Shown here: one piece after another, positions 1 through 5,849 of the stretch
Layout of the letters: each line of letters opens with the position of its first letter
Numbering within the stretch: position 1 is the stretch's first letter
DNA from: a bacterium
GTDB lineage: Bacteria > Bdellovibrionota > Bdellovibrionia > Bdellovibrionales > UBA1609
Direction of reading: 5' to 3'
Length of the DNA: 5,849 bases
Assembly: GCA_021784635.1 (NCBI GenBank)
Contig: JAJYHS010000204.1
Span: forward strand, 1 to 5,849
Made by a program: the position numbers and the translations under genes
Notes under the pieces: generated by a model
Database searches by the model: none
What the model was told of the DNA's origin: nothing
What the model saw: only the letters and a program-made list of their open reading frames with translations

Positions 1-2
1 AT

Positions 3-1229
3 ATGAACCAATATGAGAACGCAAAAAAGTTCACTCTTGGTCCGATGGTTCGCTCGGCTGTTCTTACGTCGAGTTGCATCGTAGCGACGTGCCTCGTTTT
101 CGCCTCGCGACGGGCGCAAGCTGTACAATATGACTTTTTGTCTCGATATGATCACTTCTCGGTAAATGTCACCGACGGCAAAGTTCTGTTCAACGGCCGA
201 GTCGCGTCAAGTCGTCCGTTCATTTATGTATTGCCGCTATTTCGTTCGAACCTCGCCGAAGACTGCGGACCGCTCCCCAAATACCCCGACCTCACGATCA
301 TCCGGCAACCGGATAAAAACTTGGCTGAGCCGTTTCCGACCAAACGATTTGTTTACTTTGCGCGGCGATTAGTTTCGAACGGTAAATATTGTGTACACGT
401 CACCGGTGAAGGCCTTTACTCACTTCCACTCAGCCGCAAATGGTTCACGTCGCAAAACGAATCTCTTTCTATCTATTTAGGTAACCGATTTTCAGTTATA
501 GCTCACGGCAAAACAATTGCGGCATTTAACAAGACAAATGATAACAACGCAAATGAACTGATTGACGGTTGGCAAAGCCAAAAACCGAATTTCAACGTCA
601 ACTGGAGTTATTTTTCAAATTTCATCAATAGCCTGAAGCAGTTTCCGGTTGCATTTCGAATCGCCTTGGCCGCTGGCCGAAAAGACACTAAATTTGTTGT
701 AAATACGCCGCACGGCCAATACATATTTGAAAAAGTGGCCAACGATACTTGGGGCGTACAGTATCCGCACTCCCCATGGTTTGTAGCCTCGGAACAGTTT
801 GGGGCATTTGGCTCAGACATGGATGCTTCGAACTGGTTGAGTCCTTACAATTCAAGCTTAAAAATTGTAGAAAACTCGCGAGCAAGCGTCGCCACACGGG
901 TAACCGCACTCAACAGCCTGCCCGAGGAGGCGCTACCAGCGCTACGTCCGATTTTATCCCAAATCTTAGATCGCCCGAACGAGCCGTTTGAATTGCAAAC
1001 TGAAATTATCGCACGTTTACGCGAGCAACCTTCGCTACAAAATATGTTTTTATTAGTTCACGCTCTCGGCAATTCTAAAAATCCAACTTTCTTAAACGCC
1101 GTGACCGAAACGCTTCTTGTCCGCAACCCTCATGGCCCGGTCATTGTAGCCGGTGACAACCCCGTCACAATTCAAAAAAAGATCGAGGAGTGGCGCCGTT
1201 GGCAGGCACAAGCCAGCCGTCGCGACTGA
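3..1229 (+). CDS. Secreted protein of unknown function with possible HEAT-like C-terminal helices
   Basis: I do not recognise the family. Residues 1-40 look like a Sec signal peptide: a basic N-region, a hydrophobic core at about 18-34, then Arg-Arg and an Ala-Gln-Ala site (38-40), so the mature protein probably starts at Val41 in the periplasm. The first ATG lies two bases into the window with no upstream sequence to show a ribosome site; Met15 (base 45) gives a more compact signal peptide, and the gene could also begin before the window. Residues 41-290 are rich in aromatic residues and beta-like, with two cysteines (88 and 130) that could pair in the periplasm. Residues about 293-370 are predicted-looking amphipathic helices with Leu/Ala/Pro spacing similar to HEAT repeats (inference, weak). 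The C-terminus is basic and Trp/Arg-rich. It sits 80 bp upstream of a DUF2231 and copper-oxidase pair on the same strand, so a role in the same envelope process is possible but unproven. Confidence 0.8.
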   Translation: MNQYENAKKFTLGPMVRSAVLTSSCIVATCLVFASRRAQAVQYDFLSRYDHFSVNVTDGKVLFNGRVASSRPFIYVLPLFRSNLAEDCGPLPKYPDLTIIRQPDKNLAEPFPTKRFVYFARRLVSNGKYCVHVTGEGLYSLPLSRKWFTSQNESLSIYLGNRFSVIAHGKTIAAFNKTNDNNANELIDGWQSQKPNFNVNWSYFSNFINSLKQFPVAFRIALAAGRKDTKFVVNTPHGQYIFEKVANDTWGVQYPHSPWFVASEQFGAFGSDMDASNWLSPYNSSLKIVENSRASVATRVTALNSLPEEALPALRPILSQILDRPNEPFELQTEIIARLREQPSLQNMFLLVHALGNSKNPTFLNAVTETLLVRNPHGPVIVAGDNPVTIQKKIEEWRRWQAQASRRD

Positions 1230-1297
1230 CGACTTCGCATAAATTAATCATTTTACTGACGACGCCAGATCATTCATTTATCCTCTAAGGTGAACTC

Positions 1298-1303
1298 AAG
1301 GAG
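1298..1303 (+). promoter_or_regulatory. Shine-Dalgarno site of the DUF2231 gene
   Basis: AAGGAG lies six bases before the ATG at 1310. It is the clearest ribosome binding site in the window and fixes the start of the 140-residue protein. The oxidase gene that follows has no comparable site, which suggests its translation may depend on ribosomes coming from this gene (inference). Confidence 0.8.
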
Positions 1304-1309
1304 TCATCG

Positions 1310-1732
1310 ATGGAGATATTGCGACAATTCGTTAACGCGACGAAATTGCACCCGATATTGGTTAATTTCACCGCCGCACTCATACCGTTTTCAGTTTTTA
1401 GCGACTGTTTGGCGAAATATAAGAAAAATATTTTTCTGCGCGAGACCGGCTGGTGGGCGTTATTATGCGCAACGGTGGTGACGCCGCTTACCGCCGCTGC
1501 GGGTTGGTTATTCTGGATGAAAGACGACAACGGGGTACTCGGCATGACGATTCACAAATGGCTAGGAACGAGTTTAGCTATTTTGTTATTTGGTTTATTT
1601 TATTCAAGACATCGATTGCATCGTCAGCAGAAATTTGTGAATTCTTTTTATATTGCCATCGCTATCATTTTTGTTTTAGCACTCATTGTGCAGGGCCATC
1701 TTGGCGGTTCACAAACTTACAGCTCAATGTAG
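1310..1732 (+). CDS. DUF2231-like four-helix inner-membrane protein
   Basis: This 140-residue protein has four hydrophobic segments at about residues 13-32, 48-69, 83-99 and 112-128. It matches the DUF2231 pattern as I know it: a His-Pro pair at the start of helix 1 (His14-Pro15), a Gly-Trp-Leu stretch ending helix 2, a His-Lys-Trp motif before helix 3 (His82), and a Gly-His-Leu-Gly-Gly motif after helix 4 (His130). The biochemical role of the family is not settled; the three His residues near membrane edges could bind heme or metal, but that is inference. The start is supported by AAGGAG at 1298-1303. The gene ends 12 bp before the multicopper oxidase gene on the same strand, so the two are probably co-transcribed, and this protein may act as a redox or membrane partner of the periplasmic oxidase. 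Family assignment is by motif recognition only. Confidence 0.8.
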   Translation: MEILRQFVNATKLHPILVNFTAALIPFSVFSDCLAKYKKNIFLRETGWWALLCATVVTPLTAAAGWLFWMKDDNGVLGMTIHKWLGTSLAILLFGLFYSRHRLHRQQKFVNSFYIAIAIIFVLALIVQGHLGGSQTYSSM

Positions 1733-1744
1733 GCGTTCGACATA

Positions 1745-4072
1745 ATGACAATTAATCAAAACAGATTCACCTTCAGCATGTTTGCCGTCGCCGCTCTATT
1801 CTTCGTCGGCATCGCGAATGCGAAAACGGTTTCATATAATTTAACAATTGCAAAAAAACGGGTTCAAATCGGAAACAAATCGGCTACTGATTTCTTAATT
1901 AACGGCACGAGCCCCGGGCCGGTCCTCCGATTTGTCGAAGGCGATGAGGCTGTCATTCACGTGAACAACGAGCTTGATGTTCCGACATCGCTACATTGGC
2001 ACGGAATTTTGGTTCCAAATCAGATGGATGGGGTTCCGTACCTCACGGGTGCACCTATTCCGCCGCATCAAAGTTATACGTATAAATTCCCGATTCGCCA
2101 AAGCGGCACGTACTGGTACCACTCTCATTTCGGCCTTCAAGAACAACGCGGAATCGTCGGCGCAATTGTCATCACAAAAAAAAATCACAAACGTAAGAAC
2201 ATTCTTGATGAGCCTGTTGTTCTTACAGATTGGACGACCGATAGGCCGAGCGAAATTCTAAACACCCTCAAACGCGGGCTCGACTGGTATTCAATCGAAA
2301 AAGGCACAGCACAAAGTTTGATCGGAGCTATTCGCGCCGGTCGTCTCGAAGATTACTTCAAGCGCGAACTTTTGCGGATGCCGCCGATGGATATTTCCGA
2401 TGTTGCCTACGATTATTTTTTAGCCAACGGCAAAACGACGGTGCATATTTTGGCCCCGCACGGGCAATCTCTGCGCGGTCACTGGATACGCTTACGCTTT
2501 GTGAATGCCGCCTCAATGACCTATTTTTATTTACAATATGCCGGTGGGCCAATGAAAATTATTGCGGCGGACGGGCAAAGAGTTCAGCCGTTTCTACAGA
2601 AGCGGCTATTGATTGCTGTGGGCGAGACGTATGATGTTTTGATTCATGTTCCACAACGCGGGTCTTACGAACTTCGCGCCACGGCCGAAGACGGTTCAGG
2701 TTTTGCTTCTATTTGGGTTGGCCATGGTCAGCCGCATGCGGCGCCCGCAATCCCGTGGCCAAATCTTTATGCCACCATGGGCAAACTCACTTGGCGGCGA
2801 GTTTTTGCACTCACTCCGCAAGGGACGATGGGGATGTCCGATTCGCGCGTCGAAGCGGGGATATTCGACAAGCCTCACATTATGGGCGCCGGCATGAAGA
2901 TGATGAAAACGTCAATGACGTCGATGTCAGGCATGTCCATGCCCACCGGCGCTATGAAGCCAAAGTCGCCTAAACACGAAATATCTAAGTCAAAGGTGCA
3001 AGTTTCTTACCCCCAAGACGCCAAAAAATATGCTTACGATTTCTGGCCCCTGGCTACCGATATATCTTCGCGAAAAAATCTTGCCGTAGACGGTATGGAC
3101 CCACGACGGCCATGGTCGCCGTATAATAAACTTCGCGCCGTTCATCCCACTGCATTTTCGAAAAAGGTTCCGGTACAAACTTTTCGTCTCACGCTCGACG
3201 GCGATATGAAGCGCTACGTTTGGCTCATGAATAGTCATCGGCTATCGGCAAACAACGAGATTAGAATAAAAAAAGGTTATGTGGCCCGTTTTATTTTGAT
3301 TAATCGAACCATGATGCATCACCCGATGCACCTTCACGGGCATTTCTTCAGAGTTATAAACGGTCAGGGGGTCTACGCGCCACTGAAACACACGGTTGAC
3401 GTGCCACCGATGTCGACGGTCGTCATTGAATTTAAAGCCGATGCAATGGGCGACTGGTTTTTTCACTGTCATTTCCTTTACCATATGGCGAGCGGCATGG
3501 CGCGAGTGGTTCACTACGAAGGCTTTCACCCCAGCGCGACACTTAAAGCCATACGGCCAAAGTTGTACCTTGACCCATGGTATGCGTGGGGCCAAGCGAA
3601 TTTTTTGAGTCAATTGTCCGACGGCTATTTAACCACATCAAACACACGAAACATTCTCACTGCGCAGTGGGAATCCGGCTGGGATAACGTTCGGTCGACC
3701 GAATGGGAATCTATTCTTACCTATGGCCGTTATGTGAACCGGTTTTTTACACCTTTTATCGGCGCCGACTTTTTTGGTGGCAACAAATATCCCTCTCGTA
3801 ATGGCCGCGCCGTTGCGGGCATCGACTATCTTTTGCCGCTCAATTTTCAATCTCGCGAGTGGATTGATTCAAACGGCGGGGCGCGATTTTATCTCGACAA
3901 GTCCATAACTCTTTTGCCGCGCCTCAATCTTACACTTGAGGCTGAATACGACACACACGAACTCTGGACCGGTAGAGTTCGAATGTCATACCTCCTGTCG
4001 AAAGCGTTTTCTGGCGTCGCCGAGTGGGCTTCAGACTACGAATGGGGCGCCGGAATCGCCTGGAGATTTTAG
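1745..4072 (+). CDS. copA: CopA/PcoA-type multicopper oxidase fused to a CopB/PcoB-like outer-membrane barrel
   Basis: A 775-residue periplasmic copper-resistance protein, expected to oxidise Cu(I) to Cu(II). Residues 1-26 are a Sec-type signal ending in Ala-Asn-Ala; there is no twin-arginine motif, which most CopA/PcoA proteins have. All copper ligand motifs are present: HWHG (His84, His86), HSH (His126, His128), HPMHLH (His526, His529, His531) and the HCH motif with its downstream ligands (His574, Cys575, His576, His580, axial Met585). The middle (about 170-230) follows the CopA family, and a Met-rich stretch at 380-404 has nine Met in 25 residues, as in CopA copper-binding segments. The oxidase part ends near residue 600, close to the roughly 600-residue length of PcoA. 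Residues about 605-775 then resemble CopB/PcoB: alternating aromatic strands (about eight or nine) ending in Gly-Ala-Gly-Ile-Ala-Trp-Arg-Phe, a typical barrel end. No stop or frameshift separates the parts. The start lacks a clear Shine-Dalgarno; it follows the DUF2231 stop by 12 bp, so coupling is likely. Confidence 0.92.
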   Translation: MTINQNRFTFSMFAVAALFFVGIANAKTVSYNLTIAKKRVQIGNKSATDFLINGTSPGPVLRFVEGDEAVIHVNNELDVPTSLHWHGILVPNQMDGVPYLTGAPIPPHQSYTYKFPIRQSGTYWYHSHFGLQEQRGIVGAIVITKKNHKRKNILDEPVVLTDWTTDRPSEILNTLKRGLDWYSIEKGTAQSLIGAIRAGRLEDYFKRELLRMPPMDISDVAYDYFLANGKTTVHILAPHGQSLRGHWIRLRFVNAASMTYFYLQYAGGPMKIIAADGQRVQPFLQKRLLIAVGETYDVLIHVPQRGSYELRATAEDGSGFASIWVGHGQPHAAPAIPWPNLYATMGKLTWRRVFALTPQGTMGMSDSRVEAGIFDKPHIMGAGMKMMKTSMTSMSGMSMPTGAMKPKSPKHEISKSKVQVSYPQDAKKYAYDFWPLATDISSRKNLAVDGMDPRRPWSPYNKLRAVHPTAFSKKVPVQTFRLTLDGDMKRYVWLMNSHRLSANNEIRIKKGYVARFILINRTMMHHPMHLHGHFFRVINGQGVYAPLKHTVDVPPMSTVVIEFKADAMGDWFFHCHFLYHMASGMARVVHYEGFHPSATLKAIRPKLYLDPWYAWGQANFLSQLSDGYLTTSNTRNILTAQWESGWDNVRSTEWESILTYGRYVNRFFTPFIGADFFGGNKYPSRNGRAVAGIDYLLPLNFQSREWIDSNGGARFYLDKSITLLPRLNLTLEAEYDTHELWTGRVRMSYLLSKAFSGVAEWASDYEWGAGIAWRF

Positions 4073-4081
4073 ACCCTATGC

Positions 4082-5482
4082 TTATAATATTATTTTTTTA
4101 CGGCATGCCAATACTGCGGGTAGAAATATGAGATCGCCAATAGCGCCTCCGGTGAGCGAGACAATCATACATAGGCCGAAGGTTCGATTCAAAGAAAAAT
4201 ACGAAAACAGAAATACCGAGAACCCTATTAAAAAAATCGCCGTAGAAATCAAACACGGTTTACTCTCCAAACAAAACGCCTGTGTCACTTGGCTGGATCT
4301 GACGATCCCTTTAGACTCCTTAAAAGCGCGCAAGCGATTCAATAGATAAACCGTATTATTAAACGCCAATCCGAGTGCAATCGAAAAAATAACGGCCACC
4401 CCCGGTTTAATCGGAGTATGCGTCAACGAAAGATATCCAAGAAGAAAAATCGGCGGCATTAGGTTGGGTAACATCGCGATTAACATCGTCCGAATGGAGC
4501 GAAAAATAATAACCAACGTAATGGCAATGATGAGCAGCGCCTGCCAAAATCCACCGATCAATTCTGACGAAATATAATCTTGAATCACGTGAACAGTTGC
4601 ACCTGTCCCGCCAGTCCCGACACGATCGTGTGGAAAGTAGTTTTGAACCTGCCGTTTCAATTTTTGCACCAGCGCCTTTGCCGCGTTTGAAGGTAGATCT
4701 CGAATGCGTAAGGCGATACGCACAATTCTTTTATTAGACGAAAGATAACGGTCTAACGGATCATGGTCAGACATTGAATACAGAAAATAAATTTCCGAAA
4801 CGGCGGCACGCGATATCGGCAAAATTGGCTTTGATATTTCGGCCAGCTCATAAAAGAAGTTCGGCACGCTCAGCGCAGCACCGACGCCATTTGTATCACG
4901 CAATTTTGCTAATAGTGCTTTTAGCTTTTTTAGTTTCGCAGGGTCAGACCAAGCCGATTTCACGTTAGACTTAACTGCGATATCGAGCGGAATCACTCCG
5001 CCAACAGATTGCGCGATTTTCTCGGTCGAAACGCGAGCCGGTTCACCCTTAGGAATATCGTTAAACAGACGGGCCGTCCAATAAAGGTGGTGGGCCGTCA
5101 TTATAAGGACAACACATAATGTGACAATGAATGCGGCAATCGGCTTAGCCCGTTGAACTATCCACAATGGCCATTTTACCTTTCGTGTCACCCATCTTCT
5201 TGGTACCGGATGCGGAAATAACATCAAAAGCGGCAAAATTCCGAAACTTGTCGCTAACCAAGAAATCATAACCGCACTGGCCACTTCGACACCGTAACTT
5301 CTAATAAGCGGTACATCGACCCATAATAATGTCAAAAACCCAATACACGTCGTTAGAGCGCCCAAAAGATTGGGCAGCCAAATTTCTTTGTTTACTTTCA
5401 AAATAACGTCCCAACGAGGGGTCGAAGCCTCGCTTTTTTTAACGTCTTCAACAAAGCGAAGAACCCCCAGGGGATGACCGAT
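4082..5482 (-). CDS. RND/MMPL-family membrane transporter, N-terminal half missing
   Basis: The frame is open on the minus strand from 5815 down to the stop at 4082, but only the part below about 5482 reads as transporter. It holds TM5 and TM6 (with the family's Thr-Thr-x-Ile-Gly-Phe-Leu motif near 5350), TM7, a periplasmic domain of about 165 residues starting near 5065, and TM8-TM12 to the C-terminus. Full RND/MMPL exporters usually have 12 helices and 750-900 residues; TM1, the first periplasmic domain and TM2-TM4 are absent here. Homology can be judged internally: the segment from Gly-His-Pro-Leu-Gly (5479 downward) aligns with the second-half segment starting at Asn-Asn-Thr-Val (4360 downward), but the hydrophobic helix that should precede it is replaced by non-membrane sequence that is antisense to a plus-strand gene. 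No good start codon lies inside the homologous part. Substrate is unknown; it is not of the CusA heavy-metal type by length or motif. It is either a pseudogene remnant or a gene cut by an assembly join. Confidence 0.8.
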   Translation of the reverse strand: MGHPLGVLRFVEDVKKSEASTPRWDVILKVNKEIWLPNLLGALTTCIGFLTLLWVDVPLIRSYGVEVASAVMISWLATSFGILPLLMLFPHPVPRRWVTRKVKWPLWIVQRAKPIAAFIVTLCVVLIMTAHHLYWTARLFNDIPKGEPARVSTEKIAQSVGGVIPLDIAVKSNVKSAWSDPAKLKKLKALLAKLRDTNGVGAALSVPNFFYELAEISKPILPISRAAVSEIYFLYSMSDHDPLDRYLSSNKRIVRIALRIRDLPSNAAKALVQKLKRQVQNYFPHDRVGTGGTGATVHVIQDYISSELIGGFWQALLIIAITLVIIFRSIRTMLIAMLPNLMPPIFLLGYLSLTHTPIKPGVAVIFSIALGLAFNNTVYLLNRLRAFKESKGIVRSSQVTQAFCLESKPCLISTAIFLIGFSVFLFSYFSLNRTFGLCMIVSLTGGAIGDLIFLPAVLACRKKIIL

Positions 5483-5849
5483 TTCTACATCTGGTGGTTT
5501 GGACCCAGCAACGGCCCTGCTCAGGAGACGATGGTCGCTACCGCGGCTAAGCCGTGCTACAGCTACACCTACGAGAAGTACGTCAAGAGCAGCATGAAGG
5601 GCAATTGGCCCGCGTTGCCGGGCGAAGACAAAAAGAAACACGCGGACAACGGAGATGTTATGCGTTACGCAGAACAGATATCGGAATTGCAAAAGAAGGT
5701 CGATCAAATTCAGCAGGAAAAGGATCGATCTGAATGGGTGATTCGGTACGCGGAAGCGTGCCCGGGCGCAGACGCGAAGACACGCGATAGCGTGGTGGCG
5801 CAGCTGTTGGCGCATCCGTTGGATCAGCGTGAGAAGTTATTCTCGATGC
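5474..5849 (+). CDS. Partial soluble coiled-coil protein of unknown function, runs off the window
   Basis: The frame from the ATG at 5474 is open to the window end (125 codons, no stop), and I do not recognise the product. The composition is that of a real soluble protein: charged, Lys/Glu/Gln-rich, with a likely coiled coil at about residues 63-95 flanked by two copies of Arg-Tyr-Ala-Glu (64-67 and 91-94). Codons favour G/C in the third position (GCG, AAG, GAG, GTG), unlike the genes to the left. The start is uncertain: ATG 5474 lies at or before the segment junction and has AGGGG directly against it, too close for normal use; ATG 5531 follows AGGAG at 5523-5527 by only three bases; ATG 5660 follows GGAG at 5651-5654 by five bases. 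The true N-terminus may also have been lost at the junction. There is no signal peptide or membrane segment in the visible part. Confidence 0.6.
   Translation, partial: MTDFYIWWFGPSNGPAQETMVATAAKPCYSYTYEKYVKSSMKGNWPALPGEDKKKHADNGDVMRYAEQISELQKKVDQIQQEKDRSEWVIRYAEACPGADAKTRDSVVAQLLAHPLDQREKLFSM
5477..5495. other. Junction between two unlike DNA segments
   Basis: Transporter homology on the minus strand stops around here, and a plus-strand coding frame with a different composition begins. Hand counts of single 60-base rows give 43% G+C (4921-4980) and 45% (4501-4560) on the left, against 57% (5521-5580), 55% (5581-5640), 50% (5701-5760) and 68% (5761-5820) on the right. The breakpoint is placed by the last residues that fit the RND pattern and could be off by some 10-20 bases. 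No inverted repeat, target duplication or attachment site was recognised at it. Confidence 0.65.

Noticed and set aside
63..95. Possible lipoprotein signal (cysteines 25 and 30) in the first secreted protein
   Set aside because: The residues before each Cys do not match a lipobox and both cysteines lie within the hydrophobic core, while a good Ala-Gln-Ala site follows.
1230..1309. Possible promoter or copper-responsive operator in the 80 bp before the DUF2231 gene
   Set aside because: I see no convincing -35/-10 pair, and no cop-box or CueR-like dyad; only the Shine-Dalgarno site is supportable.
3242..3613. 123-codon minus-strand open frame across the oxidase copper motifs
   Set aside because: It lies wholly antisense to the conserved C-terminal copper-binding region of the oxidase, and its composition (Arg/His-rich, no recognisable motif) is that of a shadow frame.
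4073..4100. Possible terminator between the convergent genes: the palindrome ATAATATTAT (4084-4093) followed by a run of T
   Set aside because: The stem would be made only of A-T pairs with almost no loop, and it lies inside the 3' end of the transporter gene; too weak to call.
5465..5473. CCCC-A-GGGG near-palindrome next to the segment junction
   Set aside because: It encodes the Pro-Leu-Gly of the transporter motif and has no repeat partner or element end nearby; chance is the simpler reading.
5483..5815. N-terminal 110 residues of the minus-strand open frame, with a Leu/Phe-rich stretch resembling a membrane helix
   Set aside because: It does not fit the RND pattern and is the antisense of the plus-strand coiled-coil gene; Lys/Glu/Gln-rich sense codons read backwards as Leu/Phe-rich, so the apparent helix is an artefact.

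Overview
The window most likely comes from a Gram-negative bacterium. It encodes secreted proteins with Sec-type signal peptides and a protein ending in an outer-membrane beta-barrel with a C-terminal Phe. The left 5.4 kb has a middling base composition (hand counts of single 60-base rows give about 43-48% G+C). I cannot name the lineage; a proteobacterial or delta-proteobacteria-like origin is only a guess.

Layout: (1) 3-1229 (+), a secreted protein I do not recognise, with a possible HEAT-like helical tail. (2) 1310-1732 (+), a small four-helix membrane protein of the DUF2231 type with a strong Shine-Dalgarno sequence. (3) 1745-4072 (+), a CopA/PcoA-type multicopper oxidase with all copper ligands present, continuing in the same reading frame into a CopB/PcoB-like outer-membrane barrel. 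Genes 2 and 3 are 12 bp apart and gene 1 ends 80 bp before gene 2, so the three may form one copper or metal-handling unit in the envelope. (4) 4082 to about 5482 (-), convergent with gene 3 and only 9 bp from it, the C-terminal portion of an RND/MMPL-family membrane transporter. (5) From about 5480 to the window end (+), a different, more G+C-rich piece of DNA carrying an open, unfinished coding frame for a soluble, probably coiled-coil protein.

The two most notable points are the oxidase-barrel fusion, which would fix a periplasmic Cu(I) oxidase to the outer membrane, and the sharp break near 5480. At the break the transporter loses its N-terminal half (TM1, first periplasmic domain, TM2-TM4), coding strand switches and base composition jumps. 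The long minus-strand open frame that seems to continue to 5815 is, beyond the break, the antisense of the plus-strand gene. The break may be a true rearrangement or insertion, or a chimeric assembly join; the sequence alone does not decide. No RNA genes, CRISPR arrays, IS elements or convincing terminators were seen, and no gene-free stretch exceeds 300 bases.
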